From NCBI GenBank assembly GCA_947623955.1, contig CANQIP010000007.1:1-64000 (forward strand): a stretch of DNA of 64,000 nt, written 5' to 3'. How positions within the stretch are numbered: position 1 is the first letter of the stretch; each line of letters begins with the position of its first letter. Under the pieces are notes generated by a model that was not told the DNA's origin, searched no databases, and saw only the letters and a list, made by a program, of their open reading frames with translations. A program made the translations under genes and the position numbers. The stretch is from an uncultured Clostridia bacterium (GTDB lineage: Bacteria; Bacillota; Clostridia; UBA1381). Below are positions 33,979-42,668 of the stretch, piece by piece.

Positions 33979-34209
33979 ATGGAAAAGATGACAATACCCA
34001 TTACAACGGAATATATAAAGCTCGACCAGCTCCTGAAATTTTCCGCGCTCGCGGAGCATGGGGCTATGGCTAAGGAAATGATACTCGACGGCATCGTTTC
34101 CGTAAACGGCGAAACGTGTACCATGCGCGGCAAAAAGATACGCGCCGGCGACGCCGTGACGGTCGCGTTTGAGGACGGAACGGTCGAAATTACGGTGGAG
34201 GACGGATAA
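33979..34209 (+). CDS. yaaA: S4-domain RNA-binding protein, YaaA/RlbA family
   Basis: A small protein (76 residues) of the S4-like YaaA family found between dnaN and recF in many Firmicutes. The S4 core reads YIKLDQLLKFSALAEHGAMAKEMILDGIVSVNGE, then TMRGKKIRAGDAVTV. AAGG lies 8 bases before the second ATG, which is therefore preferred over the first at 33973. The stop overlaps the recF start (TAATG). RNA binding, perhaps with the ribosome, is known for the fold; the precise role is unclear. Confidence 0.88.
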   Translation: MEKMTIPITTEYIKLDQLLKFSALAEHGAMAKEMILDGIVSVNGETCTMRGKKIRAGDAVTVAFEDGTVEITVEDG

Positions 34210-35291
34210 TGTACATTTCATCCCTTACTCTTACGAATTTCCGCAACTACCGCAAAGAACAAATAGAGTTCTCGCCCCACACGAACGTCATATACGGCGA
34301 CAACGCGCAGGGCAAAACGAATATCCTCGAGGCGGTATACATCTTCTCGCAGGGGCGCAGCCACAGGACGAAAACCGACGGTGAGCTCATACGTTTCGGT
34401 GAGGAGTTCGCGAAGCTCGGTCTGGAGTTCCACGACGCGGAGCGCGACTATAAGGCTGTGTTGCAGATAATAAAAAACGGCAAAAAAAACATCAGGATAA
34501 ACGGCGTGCAGATAACGCGGCTGTCAATGCTTATGAATTACCTGAACGCGGTCATGTTCTCGCCGGAGGATCTGACGCTCGTAAAGGGTTCGCCGTCGGC
34601 AAGACGGCGGTTCACGGACGCGGCGATAAGCCAGCTTTACCCGCGTTACCTCACGAGCCTTATAGATTACCACAAGGCTCTTATGCAGAAAAACAGCCTG
34701 CTTAAAACGCTGAAAACGTCGGACGCACGCAGCGACACAATGCTGTCGGTGTGGAACGACCGTCTCGCGTCTGAGGCGGAGAAAATCATAAAATACCGCC
34801 TTGAATTTGTAAAGCTGATAAACTCGTTCGCGTCACGCGTGCAGAGCGAGATTTCAAAGGAAAGGCTCGAAATAGAGTATCTTCCGGGCGTCAAATGCGG
34901 CGCGTATGACAAGGAAACGATATACAACTATTTCGAGCAAAACAGGTACCGCGAGATCAAGCTTGCGTCGGCTCAGGTCGGAGTGCAGCGCGACGACCTC
35001 GTAATATCGGTAAACGGTAAGGACGCGAGGCTTTACGGGTCGCAGGGTCAGCAGCGTACGGCTGCGCTTTCGATGAAGATAGCGCAGGCGGACTATATCG
35101 AGAATATAAAGAACGAGTACCCCGTGCTGCTGCTGGACGACATAATGAGCGAGCTTGACGCGCACAGGCGCGCTTACCTCGCCGAAAGAATACGCGGCAG
35201 ACAGGTGCTTATAACCTCGACCGACACTGATTTGAAGTTCAGCACCGACAGAACGAAACTAATTCATATAAAAGGCGGAACGGTGATATAG
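34209..35291 (+). CDS. recF: DNA replication and repair protein RecF
   Basis: A 360-residue SMC-like ATPase that loads RecA at gaps. The N-terminus reads MYISSLTLTNFRNYRKEQIEFSP with Walker A IYGDNAQGKTNILEAVYI. The signature and Walker B are SQGQQRTAALSMKIAQ and PVLLLDDIMSELD. Length is normal. Its ATG overlaps the yaaA stop, and remB starts 2 bases after its stop, so it is tightly coupled to both neighbours. Confidence 0.96.
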   Translation: MYISSLTLTNFRNYRKEQIEFSPHTNVIYGDNAQGKTNILEAVYIFSQGRSHRTKTDGELIRFGEEFAKLGLEFHDAERDYKAVLQIIKNGKKNIRINGVQITRLSMLMNYLNAVMFSPEDLTLVKGSPSARRRFTDAAISQLYPRYLTSLIDYHKALMQKNSLLKTLKTSDARSDTMLSVWNDRLASEAEKIIKYRLEFVKLINSFASRVQSEISKERLEIEYLPGVKCGAYDKETIYNYFEQNRYREIKLASAQVGVQRDDLVISVNGKDARLYGSQGQQRTAALSMKIAQADYIENIKNEYPVLLLDDIMSELDAHRRAYLAERIRGRQVLITSTDTDLKFSTDRTKLIHIKGGTVI

Positions 35292-35292
35292 A

Positions 35293-35538
35293 ATGTATAT
35301 ACGAATAGAGGACGATGCCGTCGTGCGCGGCAAGGACATAGTCGGAATATTTGACATGGATAATACGACCGTCTCTCGGCTCGGACGGAACTTTCTGCCG
35401 AGCGCGGAAAAGAGAGGTCTTATAATAAACACGACGGACGATTTGCCGAAATCCTTCGTCGTGACGAACGCAAACGGCGCGACGGAGGTTTTAATTTCCT
35501 CCGTATCGTCAAAAATATTAGCGAACAGAAGTAAATAA
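35293..35538 (+). CDS. remB: Extracellular matrix regulator RemB-like (YaaB)
   Basis: An 81-residue DUF370-type protein: MYIRIEDDAVVRGKDIVGIFDMDNTT, then FVVTNANGATEVLISSVSS. RemB/YaaB of Bacillus sits in the same place between recF and gyrB and influences biofilm matrix genes. Position and length match. The role in this organism is inferred from synteny. Confidence 0.9.
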   Translation: MYIRIEDDAVVRGKDIVGIFDMDNTTVSRLGRNFLPSAEKRGLIINTTDDLPKSFVVTNANGATEVLISSVSSKILANRSK

Positions 35539-35556
35539 TAACAAGGAGATAAAACG

Positions 35557-37488
35557 ATGAGTGAAATGGAAAACAAGATTGAAACGACCTATGATGAAAA
35601 TCAGATACAGGTCTTGGAGGGTCTGGAGGCGGTGCGTAAGCGCCCGGGAATGTATATAGGCTCGACCTCCTCGCCCGGTCTGCACCATCTTGTGTATGAA
35701 ATTGTGGACAACTCCATAGACGAGGCTCTCGCGGGCTACTGTACGGAAATCAAGGTCGACATCAACCCCGACAACTCCGTAACGGTAACGGACAACGGAC
35801 GCGGCATACCCGTCGGTATCCACCCGCAGCAGGGTATACCGACCGTAGAGGTCGTGCTTACGATCCTGCACGCGGGCGGTAAGTTCGGCGGCGGCGGATA
35901 TAAAGTGTCGGGCGGTCTGCACGGCGTCGGTTCGTCGGTCGTAAACGCGCTGTCGGAAAAGCTGGAGGTAGAGGTATCGGACGGTACGCACGTGTACTAC
36001 CAAAGCTACGAGCGCGGCAAGCCGACGTGTAAGCTCAAAGTAATAGGCGACACCGACAAGATGGGTACGAAGATAACGTTTAAGCCCGACCCCGAAATTT
36101 TCGAGGTGCTTGAATTTGACTACGAAATACTCTTAAAGCGTTTGAGGGAGCAGGCGTTCCTCAACAAGGGCGTAAAAATACTGCTCACCGACTACCGTGT
36201 TGAAAATCCCGAAACGGTAACGCTCCACGCCGAGGGCGGCATCAAGGAGTTTGTCACGTATATAAACCGCGGCAAAGACCCGCTGCACGACGATATTATT
36301 TACTTCGAGGCGTCGCGCGAGGATATGATGGTAGAGGTCGCCATGCAGTACACGACCGCGTATTCGGAGATACTTCTGTCGTTTGCGAACAACATTCACA
36401 CCGGCGACGGCGGCACGCATGAGACGGGCTTTAAGGCGGGTCTTACGCGTGTCATAAACGACTACGCGAGAAAGAACAATATACTCAAAGAAAAAGACCA
36501 GAACCTTTCGGGCGAGGACACGCGCGAGGGTCTTACGGCTGTCATAAGCGTTAAGGTGACCGAACCGCAGTTCGAGGGTCAGACAAAGACCAAACTAGGC
36601 AACAGCGAGGCGAGAACGCTCGTTGAGTACGCGTTAAACGACAAGCTGTCGGAGTTTTTGGAGGAAAATCCGCGCGTCGCGAGAACGATCGTGGAAAAAA
36701 CAATCACCGCCTCACGCGCGAGAGAGGCGGCAAAGCGTGCGCGTGAGCTTACGCGCAAAAACAACAACGCCACAAACTCGTCTCTGCTCGGCAAGCTTGC
36801 AAAGTGCACCGACGAGGGCGCGGACTACGCGGAGCTGTTCATCGTCGAGGGCGACAGCGCGGGCGGCAGCGCGAAACAGGGACGCAACAGACGTTTCCAG
36901 GCGATACTTCCGCTGTGGGGCAAGATGCTCAACGTCGAGAAATCGCGTATAGACAAGGTGTACTCGAACGAAAAGTTGCTCCCCGTCATACAGGCTCTCG
37001 GCACGGGTATCGGCGAGGACTTTGACATTACAAACCTCAAATACGGCAAGGTCGTTATAATGGCTGATGCCGACGTTGACGGCGCGCATATAAGAACGCT
37101 GCTTTTGACGTTCTTCTTCAGATATATGCGTCCGCTTATCGAAAACGGCAATATCTACATCGCGCAGCCGCCGCTTTACAAGGTGTTTAAGGGTAAGAAC
37201 AAGACGCTCGTCGAGAAGTTCGCGTTTGACGAGGACGAGCGCGACAGACTTATCGAGGAGCTGGGCCCCGGCGCGAAGGTGCAGCGGTACAAGGGTCTCG
37301 GCGAGATGGACCCCGCGGAGCTTAAAGAGACGACCATGGATCCCGCAAAGCGCACGATGCTTAAAGTAAGTCTCGACGACGCGATTGCAGCCGACAGGAC
37401 GTTTACGATCCTCATGGGCGACAAGGTCGAGCCGCGCCGCGAGTTTATCGAGGCAAACGCGAAGTATGTTTCAAATCTCGATATTTAA
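35557..37488 (+). CDS. gyrB: DNA gyrase subunit B
   Basis: A 643-residue type II topoisomerase ATPase subunit. GHKL motifs: [51 protein letters not shown] and [27 protein letters not shown]. The TOPRIM domain has [28 protein letters not shown] and [12 protein letters not shown]. Length is normal for Gram-positive GyrB. AAGGAGA precedes the ATG. A terminator follows, so gyrA is not in this transcript and is not within the window. Confidence 0.97.
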   Translation: MSEMENKIETTYDENQIQVLEGLEAVRKRPGMYIGSTSSPGLHHLVYEIVDNSIDEALAGYCTEIKVDINPDNSVTVTDNGRGIPVGIHPQQGIPTVEVVLTILHAGGKFGGGGYKVSGGLHGVGSSVVNALSEKLEVEVSDGTHVYYQSYERGKPTCKLKVIGDTDKMGTKITFKPDPEIFEVLEFDYEILLKRLREQAFLNKGVKILLTDYRVENPETVTLHAEGGIKEFVTYINRGKDPLHDDIIYFEASREDMMVEVAMQYTTAYSEILLSFANNIHTGDGGTHETGFKAGLTRVINDYARKNNILKEKDQNLSGEDTREGLTAVISVKVTEPQFEGQTKTKLGNSEARTLVEYALNDKLSEFLEENPRVARTIVEKTITASRAREAAKRARELTRKNNNATNSSLLGKLAKCTDEGADYAELFIVEGDSAGGSAKQGRNRRFQAILPLWGKMLNVEKSRIDKVYSNEKLLPVIQALGTGIGEDFDITNLKYGKVVIMADADVDGAHIRTLLLTFFFRYMRPLIENGNIYIAQPPLYKVFKGKNKTLVEKFAFDEDERDRLIEELGPGAKVQRYKGLGEMDPAELKETTMDPAKRTMLKVSLDDAIAADRTFTILMGDKVEPRREFIEANAKYVSNLDI

Positions 37489-37500
37489 TAAAAGCACATC

Positions 37501-37531
37501 AAAAAACAGGCGTTTAAAACGCCTGTTTTTT
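37501..37531. terminator. Bidirectional terminator after gyrB
   Basis: AAAAAACAGGCG/CGCCTGTTTTTT perfect 12-bp stem, between convergent gyrB and the transglutaminase-like gene. Confidence 0.9.
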
Positions 37532-37533
37532 GA

Positions 37534-39642
37534 TTATTCGTTCGTTTCACCGGAGCCGGTGTTTTCACCGCCGGTCTCGCTGCCTGTTTCACCGGTGCCG
37601 CTTTCGTTTCCGGTATCGCCTTCGCTGTCACCCTCATCGCCGCCATCGCCTGTTTCTTCACCGTCGCCTGTTTCGCCTTCACCTTCGCCGGACGGACGTT
37701 TTTGCACTGTTACCGACGCGCTGCCGAGATACGGTTCGTACTCGCTGCTCCACGCGTACACCGTAACCGCTGTTGTTTCCGTATAAGGAATGTTATCCTC
37801 AGCCGTAAGCGTAAACTCGCCGCTATCGCTCTTTCTCAGCGCGACAAGCACATTATTGTCATACACCGCCAGCATATACGCGGGTGCCTCGCGGTATGTA
37901 TCGTCAAAGTCGGATAAAGACGTTTTAAGCGTTCCTATAAGACAATCTTCGGACGCTCTGAGCATTGGCTGCATTTGCCAGTTTGTCTTTTTCGTTTCGG
38001 CGTAAAGAGTTATATCATCCGTTACAACGTCATTCTCAAAATCCCATTTCAAGGCTGATTTCGCGTCTCTGTTCCAGCCGGTCACAACATATCCGTACTT
38101 GTTGTATTCGGGTATATTCACGCCAAATCCGCTGTCAACCTGCGCCGTCGCAACAACATTTGCGCCGTCGGGAAGATCGGGATCGACGAAAGTAACGGTA
38201 TGCTTTGCAAGTGAAGTAAAATCATCCTTAAAATTTTCAAACGACACATACAATGGAGCACCGGTTTCGGAATCTTTGTGGAGAACAAGATCCACCGACT
38301 CAAACCGCAGAACCGACCCGTCCGTAAATATGCCGAACAGACAATTTACGTTCTCGTTTTCCTCGGGCGTGTACGTGTACACGGTTTCTGCCTCATGCGT
38401 TTCGTTTTCGGGGTTTAACGAGATTTTCTTGATGCAGTCGGGCGTGTTGAAATAGAGTTCGTTGTTAAACATGCCTATGCCGCCGTAGTAAGCGCTGGCA
38501 GAGAAGAGTTTGTCTTTATCTACGTGCCATTTTCCGCCCTCTATCTCTTTGAACACTTCCGAGTTTTCGAGATTTGCGCCGCATTTGAAAATAACGCTAA
38601 CGCTCGTTTGCTTTTCCCAGCCGCCATAGTATCTGTCATCTCCGTTAAACGCAACCGCCGTCTTTATGTCATGCCATTCCTTACCCGCGAATTCGTCTCC
38701 GATTACAACGTCGTCTCTTTCGGTTATGAACGCATTTTCGGAATGAGTTCCTCCCGCTAAAATTTCAGGTTCGTTTACAAGGAAAAATTCGTGTGAAACA
38801 TAGCCGAGATTACGGCTTTCGTCAACGTCGTCTTGCGTGACGTCAACATAATACCACTTATCTCCTATTTTGACAGCCGACCATTCATGCTCCTCGGAGC
38901 TATCATATACGTTTACACAATCTACGCCGAAAGACTCCAAAAGATACTTGTATGCTTTGGCGTAACCCTCGCAGACGGTCAGACGGTCTATAAGCGCCGC
39001 CTCGATCGTGCGCTTTACTTTGTTTCTCTCGGTTGCGTCCTCGGAATATGTGCGTTCATCATATTTGATTGAATTTACAAGATAATCGTGCAGCCAGAGC
39101 GCAACGTCAAATTCATGCTGCGCTCCCTGACCGTCCGACGTGATCCCGTCCGCCGCCATCAGCTTTTTTATTCTTTTTACTTCGTTGTCGATCAGCCATG
39201 CGTGTTCCTCTATATTATCCTCGTAGACAAACACATTTTGAATATTTGTCAAAGTTTTATCTTCATTAACTATGGAAGTATGATAGGTTATACTTCCCGT
39301 CGTAATGGCAGCATAGAAATACTCCGGTTTGTCGGCAAGCGTATTGTTGCATATATTTAAGATATTTTGCACTATAGCGCTTTCATTTTCGGCAGTGACG
39401 GGTATTTTTAACTCTTCCAAATCCAAATCAGTATTTCTTTCCTCAACGGCGGCTATGACAGCATTCTCGACAGCCGATATTTGCTCGTCTGTAAGTTCCG
39501 TCAAACTCTCTATCGGTGTGGATGTAAGTTCTATATCGTTATCCGTCGTAATGTCATTTGTTATCGTGTCCGTTTCGGCGTATGCCGCGCATTGTGCCGC
39601 AAGCATTGAGACTGCAATAAGCGCGCATAAAAATTTTTTCAT
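37534..39642 (-). CDS. Secreted transglutaminase-like protein with Gly/Glu/Thr-rich tail
   Basis: A 702-residue protein. Signal peptide MKKFLCALIAVSMLAAQCAAYA, then an acidic region. A transglutaminase-like domain follows, with the Cys in LTVCEGYAKAYKYLLESFGVDC, the His in HEWSAVKIGDKWYYVDVTQDD and the Asp of that segment. A beta-rich region and an InlB/Flg_new-like repeat (HTVTFVDPDLPDGANVV...YGYVVTGWN) come next. The last 55 residues are a low-complexity GETGDGEETG-type tail, probably a wall-spanning or solubility segment; no LPxTG is seen. AGGAGG precedes the ATG at 39642. Likely a cell-surface peptidase or crosslinker. Confidence 0.8.
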   Translation of the reverse strand: MKKFLCALIAVSMLAAQCAAYAETDTITNDITTDNDIELTSTPIESLTELTDEQISAVENAVIAAVEERNTDLDLEELKIPVTAENESAIVQNILNICNNTLADKPEYFYAAITTGSITYHTSIVNEDKTLTNIQNVFVYEDNIEEHAWLIDNEVKRIKKLMAADGITSDGQGAQHEFDVALWLHDYLVNSIKYDERTYSEDATERNKVKRTIEAALIDRLTVCEGYAKAYKYLLESFGVDCVNVYDSSEEHEWSAVKIGDKWYYVDVTQDDVDESRNLGYVSHEFFLVNEPEILAGGTHSENAFITERDDVVIGDEFAGKEWHDIKTAVAFNGDDRYYGGWEKQTSVSVIFKCGANLENSEVFKEIEGGKWHVDKDKLFSASAYYGGIGMFNNELYFNTPDCIKKISLNPENETHEAETVYTYTPEENENVNCLFGIFTDGSVLRFESVDLVLHKDSETGAPLYVSFENFKDDFTSLAKHTVTFVDPDLPDGANVVATAQVDSGFGVNIPEYNKYGYVVTGWNRDAKSALKWDFENDVVTDDITLYAETKKTNWQMQPMLRASEDCLIGTLKTSLSDFDDTYREAPAYMLAVYDNNVLVALRKSDSGEFTLTAEDNIPYTETTAVTVYAWSSEYEPYLGSASVTVQKRPSGEGEGETGDGEETGDGGDEGDSEGDTGNESGTGETGSETGGENTGSGETNE

Positions 39643-39711
39643 ATAAATTCCTCCTGTTTCCATGTAATGCCGATTAAATTCGCATATGACCGCATGGCAT
39701 ACACGCTAACT

Positions 39712-39740
39712 ATTATATACTACTTTTAATGTGCCGTCAA
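39712..39740 (-). promoter_or_regulatory. Promoter of the transglutaminase-like gene
   Basis: Minus strand TTGACG (39735-39740), 17-base spacer, TATAAT (39712-39717). Confidence 0.7.
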
Positions 39741-39757
39741 CAATTTTTTTGATATAA

Positions 39758-40711
39758 TCACATTCCCTGAATTAAGGCTATAAGGCGGTACACGAGCGGC
39801 AGCGTCAAAAGCCCCAAAAGGTGGCTTACAAACACGCCCTCGGCGCAATATATAACATCGCCCTTGTTTTCGTTCGCGAGTACGGCGAGCACGGTAGACG
39901 TGGGCATCGCCGCCTGCAGCGCAACAACGGCGGCGGGTATGTCGTCAAAGCGCAGACATTTTAATATAAATATAAGTCCTATCGGTATAAGTATCATCTT
40001 TACCGCGACAAGCACGTAAAGCCACACGCGCCTGTATATGCGGCGAAAATCCACCATCGCGAGCGTGCCGCCGATAAAGAACATAGAGAGGTACGTCGTC
40101 GTTGAGCCTATGCCGCTTACGACCTCGCCGACGATGCCGGGGATTTTAATTTGAAACGCCATCATTATAAACGCAATCACAAACGCGATCGTGCCGGGGT
40201 TCGCGAGATGTTTGAGGTTCGCGCTTATTTTCTGCTTGCCATCCGCGTCAGCCGAGCGTATGCCGTACACGCCGAGCGTCCACAAAAAGCCGTCGTTCGC
40301 AATCTCGTACACAGCGGCGTACAAAAGCCCCTTCGTGCCGTAGAGAGCCTGTATCAGCGGGAACGCCATAAATACGACGTTTCCGAAACACATCATGCAG
40401 CGCAGCATTACCGCCTTCGGCTTTTCGAGGCGGCTCGCCTTCATCATGACCGTGCCGACCGCGTATAAAAGCGTTTCGGTGCACAGCGCGGCAATGAGTA
40501 CCTTCGCCGACGTTATGAGCGTTTTGTAGTCGAAGTCCATGCTCGTGAGCGACGATATTATTAAAAGCGGCAGCGTCACGCGCACGACTATCCGCGACAT
40601 ACCGTCGTTCTGCTCCTTCGTTATGTATTTTGTTTTGACGCATATAAAACCGATAAGCATCGCGACTGCAAGCTTTGCGATGCTTAAAAGTATAGTTTCA
40701 AATCCTGCCAT
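39758..40711 (-). CDS. AEC-family transporter (auxin efflux carrier type)
   Basis: A 317-residue membrane protein with about ten helices in the AEC/PF03547 arrangement: LIGFICVKTKYITKEQNDGMSRIVVRVTLPLLIISSL at the N-terminus, and a C-terminal half with IPAAVVALQAAMPTSTVLAVLANENKGD. Bacterial members export or import small organic acids; the substrate is unknown. It starts 3 bases after hpt and is cotranscribed with it, without an obvious functional link. Confidence 0.88.
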   Translation of the reverse strand: MAGFETILLSIAKLAVAMLIGFICVKTKYITKEQNDGMSRIVVRVTLPLLIISSLTSMDFDYKTLITSAKVLIAALCTETLLYAVGTVMMKASRLEKPKAVMLRCMMCFGNVVFMAFPLIQALYGTKGLLYAAVYEIANDGFLWTLGVYGIRSADADGKQKISANLKHLANPGTIAFVIAFIMMAFQIKIPGIVGEVVSGIGSTTTYLSMFFIGGTLAMVDFRRIYRRVWLYVLVAVKMILIPIGLIFILKCLRFDDIPAAVVALQAAMPTSTVLAVLANENKGDVIYCAEGVFVSHLLGLLTLPLVYRLIALIQGM

Positions 40712-40714
40712 GAC

Positions 40715-41254
40715 TTACTTTTCATAAACCTCCCTCTTTAAAATTCCCACATACGGGAGGTTTCTGTACATCTCGGCGTAGTCGAGACCGTAGCCGACGA
40801 CGAACTCGTCGGGTATTTCCATACCTATGTACTTCGCGCTTACCTCGGTTTCGCGCCTGTCGGGCTTTGACAAAAACGCGCAGATCTCGACGTTCGCGCC
40901 CCGTTCCTCCAAAAGCGAGCGCAGCGAGGCAAGCGTGTTGCCGCTGTCGATTATGTCCTCGATAATCAGCACGTTCTTGCCGTTCACGTCGTTTTCGCAG
41001 TCCTTTTTTATGACAAGCTCGCCCGACACCGACCCCGCACCGTAGCTTGACACCTGCATAAAATCAATCATAATATCTATGTCGAGCATACGCATAAGGT
41101 CGGTCGAAAACACCGCGCTGCCCTTCAAAATAATCATAAGTATGAGCTGTTTGCCCGCATAATCGGCGTTTATGCGTTTTGCGAGCGCGCCGACGGTCTC
41201 GCGGATTTTATCCTCCGTTATGAGTATTTCCCGTAAATCCTTATTCATTGTCAT
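40715..41254 (-). CDS. hpt: Hypoxanthine phosphoribosyltransferase
   Basis: A 179-residue purine-salvage enzyme converting hypoxanthine/guanine and PRPP to IMP/GMP. The PRPP-binding motif is VLIIEDIIDSGNTLASL, with LKGSAVFSTDLMR and VSSYGAGSVSGE also matching the family. Two ATGs (41254 and 41248) follow the AAGGAG box and either may be used. First gene of hpt-AEC. Confidence 0.95.
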   Translation of the reverse strand: MTMNKDLREILITEDKIRETVGALAKRINADYAGKQLILMIILKGSAVFSTDLMRMLDIDIMIDFMQVSSYGAGSVSGELVIKKDCENDVNGKNVLIIEDIIDSGNTLASLRSLLEERGANVEICAFLSKPDRRETEVSAKYIGMEIPDEFVVGYGLDYAEMYRNLPYVGILKREVYEK

Positions 41255-41277
41255 TCATCTCCTTAAATTCGCGTTAT

Positions 41278-41306
41278 ATTCTATCACACTTTTCGGCAAA
41301 CGTTAA
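41278..41306 (-). promoter_or_regulatory. Possible promoter of hpt
   Basis: Minus strand TTAACG (41301-41306), 17-base spacer, TAGAAT (41278-41283). The -35 is weak. Confidence 0.45.
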
Positions 41307-41422
41307 TAATTTTTACAAAAATTTTATCTTATTGTAAAAATAGTTTCATAAGCGATTATTTTACAGACAATCCTTTGTGTTTTTCGGGAAATATATAATA
41401 TAAAACCGACGGAGGAAATGTG

Positions 41423-42181
41423 ATGAAAAAAATAATTATCGCCGCGCTTTACCTCGCGCTTGCCGCACCTGCGGTATACGCCGCCGCCGAACCGCGCGAC
41501 ATGACAGCCGTCAGGGCGACCGTCGCGTCATGCGCCGACATTGCGGAGTTTGACATAAAAAATTACGATTACGATAAAATTTTTCGCTGCGCGCTGTACA
41601 CGCACGAAAATTTCCGCGTGCTTACCGATATTGACCCGAAGGAGGGCGAGAGCAGTACGCTCGGCTACAACAAAATTTCGCTCGTAAGCGGCGAGTATAT
41701 GGATTTTGTGATGGAGAACGTACTCGGCATAACGCCCGAAAAGCCGCCGATAGGCGACCTCACGGAGCGCGGGTTCTGTTTTAACAACGGCTATTACCTT
41801 TACACCGGCGGCTACAGCACGTATTTTGCGACCGAAATAACAGGCATAGACGGCACGGAGCATCTCGGCGGCGGTGTTTTTCTCGTGAATTTCAGCGACG
41901 TCTACACCGAGGGCAATACGCACACAGCCGAAAAAAGCTACGCCGTGCTGATTGAACGCGGGGATAATACGTATACGCTGCTGCGTCTCGGTATGGGGCA
42001 AGACCCGCCCGATAGGGAAACGCTTATGTCGTACGTGCCGTCGCCCGACACGGGAGACGCAGAGCAGGACGGGCAGCATGATAAATTCGGCGGTATGCTG
42101 CTCCCCTTGCTGCTGCTCGCGTGCGGTTGCAGTACGGTCGGGGTTATTTTTTGCGTAACGATTATGATGAAGAGGAAGTAG
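41423..42181 (+). CDS. Secreted or membrane-anchored protein of unknown function
   Basis: A 252-residue protein with a signal peptide (MKKIIIAALYLALAAPAVYAA) and a C-terminal membrane anchor (MLLPLLLLACGCSTVGVIFCVTIMMKRK), leaving about 190 residues outside. The outer region has aromatic stretches such as FCFNNGYYLYTGGYSTYFATEI and no family I recognise. GGAGG lies 7 bases before the ATG; the track's GTG is one codon upstream. The gene stands alone between hpt and a palindromic repeat region, as expected for accessory content. Confidence 0.65.
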   Translation: MKKIIIAALYLALAAPAVYAAAEPRDMTAVRATVASCADIAEFDIKNYDYDKIFRCALYTHENFRVLTDIDPKEGESSTLGYNKISLVSGEYMDFVMENVLGITPEKPPIGDLTERGFCFNNGYYLYTGGYSTYFATEITGIDGTEHLGGGVFLVNFSDVYTEGNTHTAEKSYAVLIERGDNTYTLLRLGMGQDPPDRETLMSYVPSPDTGDAEQDGQHDKFGGMLLPLLLLACGCSTVGVIFCVTIMMKRK

Positions 42182-42199
42182 GGGAACCTTGCGGTGAAT

Positions 42200-42580
42200 A
42201 GGCTACGGCAATTCAAAATTACGGGTGTAGGGGCGACCCTCGCGGTCGCCCGCCCCAAAAGACCCCCTCTTTGAGGGGGGGGTCTAAACTTGCAAAGCAA
42301 GTTTAGGGGGGTGTTATAATGTGATACGAATTTTATACACCCCCCGAAATCAAAGATTTCGACCCCCTCATAGAGGGGGTCATGCGGTCAGCGGTGCGAA
42401 TTTCGCCCCCCTCATAGAGGGGGGTCATGTGTAGGGGCGGCTATTAGCCGCCCGCAAGCCTCTCCTTGAGGAGAGGTGGCATTGCGCAGCAATGACGGAG
42501 AGGTGGCATCTGATTTGAACGACCACCTCTCAGTCGCCTTCGGCGACAGCTCCCCTCAAGGGGAGCCACACACAGCATCA
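42200..42580. repeat. Cluster of palindromic intergenic repeats
   Basis: Contains a GTAGGGGCGACC/GGTCGCCCGCC unit, GACCCCCTC-type palindromes near 42270, 42360 and 42405, a pair with inverted TCTAAACTTGC/GCAAGTTTAG, and a CTCTCC-type element bounded by CCTCTCC/GGAGAGG with GTCGCC/GGCGAC hairpins. No gene of its own is seen here. Confidence 0.85.
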
Positions 42581-42609
42581 CATTTTCCTAAAATTTCCAA
42601 ATATTTTAG

Positions 42610-42638
42610 TTTACATAAAGCATCAAATGTGTTATACT
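42610..42638 (+). promoter_or_regulatory. Promoter of the SLH phosphodiester glycosidase gene
   Basis: TTTACA (42610-42615), 17-base spacer, TATACT (42633-42638), 31 bases before the TTG start. Confidence 0.65.
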
Positions 42639-42668
42639 GTAAATGCTGTGTATCAAGGAGGGAAAACA

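Noticed and set aside
41340-41410. Promoter before the orphan secreted gene at 41423
   Set aside because: A TATAAT is present at 41394, but no acceptable -35 lies 16-18 bases upstream, so it was not annotated.
42200-42580. Repeat clusters as CRISPR arrays
   Set aside because: Repeats are palindromic, of several families and irregularly spaced, without equal-length unique spacers and without cas genes.
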